Shown piece after piece: positions 1 to 5,140 of a stretch of 5,140 nucleotides of DNA (position 1 is its first letter; each line of letters begins with the position of its first letter). This stretch comes from Bacteroidota bacterium. GTDB lineage: Bacteria; Bacteroidota; Bacteroidia; UKL13-3. The position numbers and the translations under genes are program-made. Under the pieces are notes generated by a model. It was not told the DNA's origin and did not search any database. It worked only from the letters and a program-made list of their open reading frames with translations. The stretch is taken from contig VEQB01000184.1 in the NCBI GenBank assembly GCA_018883485.1, positions 1 through 5,140 on the forward strand, read 5' to 3'.

Positions 1-2
1 TT

Positions 3-794
3 TTCATACAAACAGATGCCGCTATTAACCCAGGAAATAGTGGTGGAGCCTTGGTTGACTTAGAAGGTAAACTGGTAGGAATTAATACCGCCATTGCCAG
101 CAATACGGGTTCGTATAATGGTTATGGTTTTGCCATCCCAGTAAATATTGCTGCCAAAATTGTACGCGATCTTATAGAATTTAAAGAAGTGCAGCGTGGT
201 TTTACAGGTATGGATGTGAAGGATATTGATGCACCAACAGCCCAAAAATATGGCATCAATACCAATATAGGCATTATTGTAGACCAAGTGATGGCCGAAG
301 GACCTGCTGAGGTTGCTGGCTTAAGAAGCGGTGACATTATTTTACGTGCAAATGAACGTGATTTAGAAAGTAAAGCGATGTTTGATGAACTTATTGCTTA
401 CCACCGCCCAGGCGATAAAATTAAGATATTATACAAGCGTGAGAATAAAGAAATGGCAACTACCATTAACCTATTAAATAGGGAAGGTACAGTTGCCATT
501 ATGAAAAAAGGGACGATAAGCTCAGATGCTTTAGGTGCAGATTTTCAACCCTTACCTAAGATAGAAAAAGATAAACTTGGCTTAACTAATGGTTACAGAA
601 TAAGCAATATTAGACAAGGTAGAATTGCTAGTATGGGAATTCAAGAAGGCTTCATTATAACTTCACTAAACCGTAAAGTTTATGATAAAGTGGAGGATTT
701 GATTAAAGCTCTTGAAGCTGTAAGAGGTCAAGTAGTAATCGAAGGTGTTTTTCCAAATGGTGGGCGAGGTGTTTTTTCATTTTACACCTATTAA
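3..794 (+). CDS. HtrA/Deg-family periplasmic serine protease, C-terminal part (5' end outside window)
   Basis: This is the C-terminal 263 residues of an HtrA/DegP-type trypsin-like serine endoprotease, an envelope quality-control enzyme that degrades or chaperones misfolded periplasmic and outer-membrane proteins. The reading frame is already open at the left edge, so the start, signal peptide and catalytic His and Asp lie upstream. The fragment opens with the family's active-site segment, in which GNSGGAL carries the nucleophile serine (codon at 39-41), and continues through GYGFAIPV, which closes the protease domain. PDZ1 follows at about nt 198-476, with the carboxylate-binding loop RGFTG and the typical AGLRSGDIIL stretch. 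A more divergent PDZ2 spans about nt 531-764, with GIQEGFIITSLN as its core. The TTG at 51 is internal and is not a start. The stop is 4 bases before the next gene, which suggests co-transcription. Family assignment is firm; which Deg paralogue it is cannot be told from this part. Confidence 0.95.
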   Translation, partial: FIQTDAAINPGNSGGALVDLEGKLVGINTAIASNTGSYNGYGFAIPVNIAAKIVRDLIEFKEVQRGFTGMDVKDIDAPTAQKYGINTNIGIIVDQVMAEGPAEVAGLRSGDIILRANERDLESKAMFDELIAYHRPGDKIKILYKRENKEMATTINLLNREGTVAIMKKGTISSDALGADFQPLPKIEKDKLGLTNGYRISNIRQGRIASMGIQEGFIITSLNRKVYDKVEDLIKALEAVRGQVVIEGVFPNGGRGVFSFYTY

Positions 795-798
795 TTAA

Positions 799-1659
799 AT
801 GAGAAAAGTATATCTTGCTTTGCTACTTATTGTTTGTAGTAAAGTAATGATTGCCCAACCCTTTTATAGGGAATTAGCTGGCTTTGCAATAGGTCAATGG
901 AAATCCATACCCAACAATGTTTTAGGCAAACCATACCTCATAGATACCACCTCAATTGGAATAAGCTATGAAGCATTTCATCACCCAATTTCGGAAAAGG
1001 CGGTAATTGTATTTGAGTATTCAGAAGAGCATAAACCTATAATTAATTCTATTCACTTTAGTATGATGCAATCTACCGAAGATGCAGGATTTAGGGGTTT
1101 GCAATTTGGTATGCATGCAACAGCCATTAAGAAGAAAATTGGAGTACCCTCAGATATTGTAAGTATAGGGGAATACGGCTTTCGCTGGGATTACGAGTCC
1201 TCTAATTTCTTTTTAGAATTGGATCAAAATAATAAGCTTTGGGGTATTAAAATTTTTGAACCAAAGGCCAATCTTTTATCACCCCCAAATAAAAATGTTG
1301 TACCTTCTATTCAGTCATTTTTACTTGCCGCCAAGGGAGGTAGCAATGAATCTTTAATAGATTTATTAGCACCTAATTTGCAAGTGATAGCTTTTCAGAA
1401 AACCTATTATTTTTTAAATGCTTGGAACATAGAAAAGGAATTTGATAAATCTCCAATCTTATCAGAAATTAGGAATGCTGCTACTAAATCTACTTTTGTA
1501 GATACCCTAAATTTTAAAACCTTTAAGCAATCTCTTATTCCAACGCCAAACGGATTGCCAAAATACCAGCAAATCATAAAGCAATCTTCTCCTTTTAAAG
1601 AATTACATTGGGAGTACCTTTGCGGAAAATATCGATTGATTTTTATTAGAATCGAATAA
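799..1659 (+). CDS. Secreted protein of unknown function with an apparent tandem internal module
   Basis: I do not recognise this 286-residue protein as a named family. It begins with a good Sec signal peptide (charged MRK, hydrophobic LALLLIV core, probable cleavage after MIA, leaving Gln20 first), so it should be periplasmic or outer-membrane associated. Cys13 is not in a proper lipobox, so a lipoprotein is unlikely. Two segments, about residues 28-88 and 100-154, look like copies of one module. Each has G-x3-G, then a Gly-x-Pro at exactly +15 and +17 from the first Gly, then a strand-turn-strand (VFEYSEEHKP... and FLELDQNNKL...). The remaining C-terminal part (about 168-286) has a predicted helix (SIQSFLLAAKGG) and ends in a strand-rich segment (KYRLIFIRIE); an NTF2-like fold is possible but speculative. 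The ATG is 4 bases after the HtrA stop and gives a complete signal peptide, so the start is well placed. Its position suggests an envelope role alongside HtrA, but that is inference. Confidence 0.85.
   Translation: MRKVYLALLLIVCSKVMIAQPFYRELAGFAIGQWKSIPNNVLGKPYLIDTTSIGISYEAFHHPISEKAVIVFEYSEEHKPIINSIHFSMMQSTEDAGFRGLQFGMHATAIKKKIGVPSDIVSIGEYGFRWDYESSNFFLELDQNNKLWGIKIFEPKANLLSPPNKNVVPSIQSFLLAAKGGSNESLIDLLAPNLQVIAFQKTYYFLNAWNIEKEFDKSPILSEIRNAATKSTFVDTLNFKTFKQSLIPTPNGLPKYQQIIKQSSPFKELHWEYLCGKYRLIFIRIE
880..1260 (+). repeat. Protein-level tandem duplication inside the secreted protein
   Basis: The two copies cover roughly nt 880-1062 and 1096-1260 (residues 28-88 and 100-154). Aligned by eye, Gly28/Gly100, Gly32/Gly104, Gly43/Gly115 and Pro45/Pro117 coincide without gaps. 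After the Pro, both copies continue into an aromatic strand and a hairpin of the form E-[YL]-x4-K-x-[IL] or similar, with small gaps. The DNA copies are no longer obviously similar, so the duplication is old. The arrangement of helix, conserved G-x-P and beta hairpin resembles the small alpha/beta domain of BamE/SmpA-like and BLIP-like proteins, but that comparison is by eye only. Confidence 0.5.
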
Positions 1660-1706
1660 GTTATTTTTAAGGTTTATGAGATATATCATAGTTAATGCTT
1701 TGCATT

Positions 1707-1739
1707 TAATCAATCTTGCGGGCATAAATCTAATCAATC
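1707..1739 (+). repeat. 9-bp direct repeat TAATCAATC, second copy abutting a start codon
   Basis: TAATCAATC occurs at 1707-1715 and again at 1731-1739, 24 bases apart start to start, with the second copy ending directly before the ATG of the oxygenase gene. The repeats sit in the 80-base gap 1660-1739, the largest non-coding stretch in the window. Two identical sites about two helical turns apart would suit a protein-binding site, or the second could matter for translation initiation. In AT-rich DNA it may also be chance. No recognisable Bacteroidota promoter (TTG, then TAnnTTTG) or strong terminator was found in this gap. Confidence 0.35.
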
Positions 1740-2513
1740 ATGATACGTTTTGATTATCTTGAAGCCAACAAAGAGAAGTTTCGCAAACAGTTCCTAGAGG
1801 CACGTCCCTTTCCGCATATTGGGATTGATGACTTATGCGATGCAGAAAAACTTACCGAATTGTATTACTCCATTCCAGAAATTGATACCCCAAGTGCAGA
1901 TTATGTATTTGCTAAAAACAAGTTCGAAAAAAGTAAATACTACGAAATGGGAGGGCTATTTCTAGAATTACACGAAGATTTAATAAGTGATAGGTTTAAA
2001 GACCTTATCTCTTATATTACCAATGAAGAAGTTTTTATTGACCCAACCTTCTATGGTGGTGGTATTCACCAAGGTAGGCAGGGAAGCTTCTTAGATATGC
2101 ATGCCGATTTTAATTACCATCCTTTACACGATGATTGGTATAGAAATTTAAATCTATTACTGTACATCAATAAAGATTGGAAAAAGGAATATGGTGGCGA
2201 ATTGCGCTTAGAAGATGGAAGAACAGGCGAAAAAACAGAGGTAGATGTGCCGTTTAATTGCTTAGCTATTATGCATTGTAGGTCTTATACCTTGCATGGT
2301 TATGACCCTATTAATTTTCCAGAAGGTAAATACAGAACCTCTATTGCAGCTTATGCATATACGCCACATAAGCAACATTTAGAATCTGCAAGAACAACTG
2401 TTTGGCATGTAGAAAAAAAGCAACATCCTTTTAAATATGCCTTGTCTAAAATTTGGGTGCCAGCAGTAAAATTGAAAAGCCTTTTTAGCAAAAGTAAGAC
2501 TGCCGACCATTAA
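1740..2513 (+). CDS. 2-oxoglutarate/Fe(II)-dependent oxygenase (prolyl 4-hydroxylase-like fold)
   Basis: This complete 257-residue protein belongs to the 2OG-Fe(II) oxygenase superfamily. Such enzymes use O2 and 2-oxoglutarate to oxidise a substrate, usually by hydroxylation, releasing succinate and CO2. The iron-binding facial triad is visible: His121 and Asp123 in the HAD of FLDMHADFN, and the distal His186 in TLHGYD. Arg199 with Ser201 in YRTS is the expected 2-oxoglutarate anchor. Other features typical of this bacterial subgroup are PFPHIGIDD near residue 23, YRNLNLLLYIN near 134 and YGGELRLED near 151. There is no signal peptide, so it should be cytoplasmic. The last 30 residues are Lys-rich with spaced hydrophobics and could form an amphipathic, membrane-associating helix (inference). 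The start is the first ATG in frame, with no Shine-Dalgarno sequence, as is normal in Bacteroidota. Fold and chemistry are well supported; the substrate (protein, glycan precursor or small molecule) is not. Confidence 0.9.
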   Translation: MIRFDYLEANKEKFRKQFLEARPFPHIGIDDLCDAEKLTELYYSIPEIDTPSADYVFAKNKFEKSKYYEMGGLFLELHEDLISDRFKDLISYITNEEVFIDPTFYGGGIHQGRQGSFLDMHADFNYHPLHDDWYRNLNLLLYINKDWKKEYGGELRLEDGRTGEKTEVDVPFNCLAIMHCRSYTLHGYDPINFPEGKYRTSIAAYAYTPHKQHLESARTTVWHVEKKQHPFKYALSKIWVPAVKLKSLFSKSKTADH

Positions 2514-2557
2514 TTATAGATTTAAACAATCTCTTTGCTTTCTTTGTTAAATCCAAA

Positions 2558-4933
2558 ATGTTTCAAAGAGTAGTTTTTTTATGCATCGTATTTGTATGGC
2601 AAATTAGCTTTGGCTTTGCTCAAAACTTTTCCATTTCTGGTTATGTAAAAGACTCAACTACCGGAGAAACACTAATCGGTGCAGCCATTAGAGCACCCAA
2701 TACAAATATTGGAGCTACCACCAATGTATATGGTTTTTTTTCTTTGTCACTACCTATCCAAACAAAACAATTGCTTATCTCTTATGTGGGCTATCGAACC
2801 AAGACTATAAATCTGCAAGTTTCTAAATCACAAAACATCAACATTTCTTTAGCACCAATAAATTTAGAGGTTAAAGAAGTTGTAATTAATGCAGAACGCC
2901 AAGATAAGAATGTACGCAGCACAGAAATGAGTAGGATAGAGCTAAGTGGCGAAAAAATTAAATCCCTTCCCGTTATTTTTGGTGAACCCGATGTGCTAAA
3001 AGCAATTACTTTATTGCCTGGCATAAAAAGTGGTGGTGAGGCCAGCACTGGCTTTTATGTAAGAGGCGGCGGCCCAGATCAAAATCTTATTCTTATGGAT
3101 GAAGCGGTGGTGTATAATCCTTCCCATTTATTTGGATTTCTTTCCGTTTTTAATTCAGATGCTGTTAAAAATATTGAAGTAATTAAAGGTGGGATGCCTG
3201 CTAATTATGGTGGTAGATTATCTTCTATCTTAAATGTGAACATGCGAGAAGGAAACAACCAAGATTATAAATACAGTGGTGGTGTTGGTTTAATTTCAAC
3301 TCGTTTAAGCGCTGAAGGTCCAATAGAAAAAGGCAAGAGCAGCTTCCTAATCTCTGGGAGAAGAACCTACGTAGATTATTTAGCTAGGCCTTTCTTGCCA
3401 GAGCGCATTCAAGGCAATAGCTATTACTTTTATGATTTGAACCTAAAGCTCAATTTTATTCTAAGTGAGAAAGATAGAATATTTGTGAGTGGCTATTTTG
3501 GTAGAGATATTTTAGACTACCAAAGTGAAGTAAACCCCGATGTTCAGTTTAATTTTGGATGGGGAAATAGCACAGGAACGCTAAGATGGAACCATGTTTT
3601 CAACCCTAAACTATTTGTAAACACAAGCGTCATATTTAATAGGTATGAATTGTTTAACGACTTCTTCTTTGGTTCAGGTGGTTTTAAAATTAGAAGTAGT
3701 TTGTTAGATTGGAACCTAAAGCAAGACTATAGTTGGTTTGCACATCCCAAGCACCAAATAAAATTTGGATGGAATTATACCTTTCATACCTTTCAACCTG
3801 GCATCTTAAGCGGTAATTTGGGTTCAACCAATATAGAAGACCAAATAAACAAGCAGTATGCGCACGAGGGAGCTTGGTACATAACCGATGAATGGCAAAT
3901 CAACCATCGGTTCTCTCTTAACTATGGCTTAAGGGCTGTGGCCTTTAATTTAGTTGGCCCTTATACCCAAGCTCAATTTGATAATGACACACAATTGCCA
4001 ACAGGAGAGTCAAAGGTATATGCAAAAGGAGAAAGCATAGCTTTTTATCCTCGGCTTGAACCAAGAATAAGCGGTACTTTTGTAATCAATGATGTATCTT
4101 CAGTAAAAGCATCCTTCACACAAACCTATCAATTCTTGCATTTGGCAACTACTAGCGGCGCCCAATTTCCTATAGATTTATGGGTACCATCTAGCACTTT
4201 GGTTCAACCACAATTGGCCTACCAATATGCCACAGGTTACTTTAGAAATTTTAAGCAAAACGCTTATGAGAGTAGCGTTGAAGTGTATTACAAACCCATG
4301 TACAACCAAATAGAGTTTAAGCCAGGAGCCAATTTATTCTTTAATCAAAACTTAGAAAATGAAATGGTTTTTGGACAAGGGTTAAGCTATGGTGCAGAGT
4401 TTTTCCTAAGAAAAAAAACAGGTCAATTTACAGGTTGGGTTGGCTATACTTGGAGCAGAACTACACGCCAATTTGATGAATTAAATAATGGGGAAGCCTA
4501 CTTTTTTAGATACGATAGAACCCATGATATGTCGCTTTTGTTGAGCTACCAATTTAATAAAAAATGGAGCGGAAATATGGTGTTTGTGTATGGAACAGGG
4601 AACGCCACAACCTTGCCAGATTCGCGCTATGCCTATAGATTTGGTATCGACCCTGGAACAGGCGCACCAGAATATATATTTATAGATAGATATAATAAGG
4701 TAAACAGTTTTAGGTTGCCAGCTTACCATAGGTTAGATATAAGTGCAACCTACATTGTTAAGCAAACAGCCAAATTTGAAAGCAGTTGGAACTTTAGTAT
4801 TTACAATGTTTACAATAGAGCCAATCCTTATTTTATTTACTTCTTACCAGATATTGAGAAAAATCAAGTGAAGGCGTATATGGTGTATTTATTCCCAATA
4901 GTGCCCTCTATTCAATGGAATTTTAGATTTTGA
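2558..4933 (+). CDS. TonB-dependent outer-membrane receptor with N-terminal carboxypeptidase-regulatory-like domain
   Basis: This is a full-length 791-residue TonB-dependent transporter, an outer-membrane barrel that uses energy from TonB-ExbBD to import a bound ligand. In order: signal peptide (residues 1-21, cleavage after GFA); a CarboxypepD_reg-like beta-sandwich (about 23-100, starting FSISGYVKD, with DSTTGETLIGAAI and ISYVGYRT); a candidate TonB-box region (about 104-112, EVKEVVINA); the plug (about 115-232, with LPGIKSGGEAST, FYVRGGGPDQNL and the NPSHLFGF segment, ending MPANYGGRLSS); and a 22-strand-type barrel to the end, closing on an aromatic strand with terminal Phe, the usual signal for outer-membrane insertion by BAM. 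It is not a typical SusC: it is shorter and is followed by a DUF4249-like lipoprotein rather than SusD. The gap to the oxygenase gene is 44 bases. The downstream gene overlaps its TGA stop, indicating translational coupling. The ligand is unknown. Confidence 0.95.
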   Translation: MFQRVVFLCIVFVWQISFGFAQNFSISGYVKDSTTGETLIGAAIRAPNTNIGATTNVYGFFSLSLPIQTKQLLISYVGYRTKTINLQVSKSQNINISLAPINLEVKEVVINAERQDKNVRSTEMSRIELSGEKIKSLPVIFGEPDVLKAITLLPGIKSGGEASTGFYVRGGGPDQNLILMDEAVVYNPSHLFGFLSVFNSDAVKNIEVIKGGMPANYGGRLSSILNVNMREGNNQDYKYSGGVGLISTRLSAEGPIEKGKSSFLISGRRTYVDYLARPFLPERIQGNSYYFYDLNLKLNFILSEKDRIFVSGYFGRDILDYQSEVNPDVQFNFGWGNSTGTLRWNHVFNPKLFVNTSVIFNRYELFNDFFFGSGGFKIRSSLLDWNLKQDYSWFAHPKHQIKFGWNYTFHTFQPGILSGNLGSTNIEDQINKQYAHEGAWYITDEWQINHRFSLNYGLRAVAFNLVGPYTQAQFDNDTQLPTGESKVYAKGESIAFYPRLEPRISGTFVINDVSSVKASFTQTYQFLHLATTSGAQFPIDLWVPSSTLVQPQLAYQYATGYFRNFKQNAYESSVEVYYKPMYNQIEFKPGANLFFNQNLENEMVFGQGLSYGAEFFLRKKTGQFTGWVGYTWSRTTRQFDELNNGEAYFFRYDRTHDMSLLLSYQFNKKWSGNMVFVYGTGNATTLPDSRYAYRFGIDPGTGAPEYIFIDRYNKVNSFRLPAYHRLDISATYIVKQTAKFESSWNFSIYNVYNRANPYFIYFLPDIEKNQVKAYMVYLFPIVPSIQWNFRF
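4930..4933 (+). promoter_or_regulatory. TTGA stop/start overlap coupling receptor and lipoprotein
   Basis: The receptor stop TGA (4931-4933) shares two bases with the proposed TTG start (4930-4932). An in-frame TAG at 4924-4926 blocks any start further upstream than ATT 4927. The arrangement is the TTG version of the common ATGA overlap, and suggests that ribosomes finishing the receptor re-initiate on the lipoprotein. No Shine-Dalgarno-like purine run precedes it. Confidence 0.6.
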
Positions 4934-5140
4934 AAACAACAAAAACATATCAAATTTTATTAGTGCTCTTGTTGGCTATGCTAACATTATTCGCTTGTGA
5001 GAAGGAAATTGAAATCGATATTCCTCCTTCAGAAGAAGCCATTGTAGTAGAGGCGTCCATTAATCAATTGGTGGGTACTTTAAATTATGTAATCATTTCT
5101 AAAACGGTAGATTATTTTAAGCCCGACCTTAGTATTAATT
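4930..5140 (+). CDS. DUF4249-like lipoprotein, N-terminal part (3' end outside window)
   Basis: The first 70 codons of a lipoprotein are visible. Starting at TTG 4930 gives a complete lipoprotein signal peptide: a basic n-region (KTTK), a Leu-rich core (ILLVLLLAMLTL) and a lipobox ending FAC, with the lipidated Cys23 at 4996-4998. The mature part begins EKEIEIDIP and continues with AIVVEASI, a pattern typical of the DUF4249 family, whose genes commonly follow TonB-dependent receptors of the type found upstream. It probably sits on the outer membrane and works with the receptor in ligand capture, by analogy with SusD, although its fold and role are not established. The acidic residues just after the Cys fit a Bacteroidota surface-export signal, but this is inference. 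The later in-frame ATG at 4978 would leave only six residues before the Cys and no basic n-region. The start therefore most likely overlaps the receptor stop as TTGA. Confidence 0.75.
   Translation, partial: MKTTKTYQILLVLLLAMLTLFACEKEIEIDIPPSEEAIVVEASINQLVGTLNYVIISKTVDYFKPDLSIN

Noticed and set aside
51..53. TTG as a start for the first gene
   Set aside because: The frame is open to the left edge, and the HtrA active-site motif lies just upstream of this codon, so it is internal.
60..337. Two overlapping minus-strand open frames opposite the HtrA gene
   Set aside because: They lie wholly inside a gene with unmistakable HtrA motifs on the other strand, overlap each other, and their translations resemble no protein family.
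835..837. Cys13 of the secreted protein as a lipobox cysteine
   Set aside because: The preceding residues LLIV lack the small residue needed at -1, and the hydrophobic core before it is short; a signal peptidase I site after Ala19 fits better.
1675..1690. Inverted repeat TATGA…TCATA as a terminator after the secreted-protein gene
   Set aside because: The stem is only five AT-rich pairs with a six-base loop and no T-run follows, so it is too weak to call.
1693..1702. TAATGCTTTG as a -7 element for the oxygenase gene
   Set aside because: The spacing between TA and TTTG is four bases instead of two, and no matching upstream -33 element was seen.
2530..2546. Two TAnnTTTG-like sequences (TCTCTTTG, TTTCTTTG) as a promoter for the receptor gene
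   Set aside because: Each lacks the A of the Bacteroidota -7 element, and no TTG lies at the right distance upstream for a -33 element.
2791..3048. Minus-strand open frame opposite the receptor plug domain
   Set aside because: It is antisense to a strongly conserved region of the receptor and shows no recognisable domain or start context.
4481..4729. Minus-strand open frame opposite the receptor barrel
   Set aside because: Shadow of the receptor gene; composition is Cys- and Ile-rich with no recognisable pattern.

Overview
The window looks like a stretch of chromosome from a low-GC Bacteroidota bacterium. Three things support this. It holds an outer-membrane TonB-dependent receptor with an N-terminal carboxypeptidase-regulatory-like domain, followed by a lipoprotein of the DUF4249 type, a pairing characteristic of that phylum. 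None of the starts has a convincing Shine-Dalgarno sequence. The coding sequence is AT-rich throughout with uniform codon use. I cannot name the genus from the sequence alone.

Layout, all on the + strand: (1) the C-terminal half of an HtrA/Deg-type periplasmic serine protease, cut by the left edge but retaining the catalytic serine and two PDZ domains; (2) after 4 bases, a secreted protein of unknown function that appears to contain two copies of a small module; (3) after an 80-base gap with a 9-base direct repeat, a stand-alone Fe(II)/2-oxoglutarate oxygenase with all expected metal and cosubstrate residues; (4) after 44 bases, a complete 791-residue TonB-dependent receptor; (5) overlapping its stop codon, the start of a DUF4249-like lipoprotein that most likely begins at a TTG codon and runs off the right edge. 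There are no RNA genes, mobile elements or CRISPR arrays, and no gene-free stretch over 80 bases.

The window shows two likely functional units. HtrA and the secreted protein are probably co-transcribed and both act in the envelope. The receptor and lipoprotein form a tightly coupled outer-membrane uptake pair whose substrate cannot be read from sequence. The oxygenase lies between them, is predicted cytoplasmic, and has no obvious partner here.

Most of this is ordinary Bacteroidota gene content. I do not see a clear new multi-gene system. The points most worth following up are the internal duplication in the unknown secreted protein, the TTG start overlapping the receptor stop, and the unknown substrates of the receptor pair and the oxygenase.
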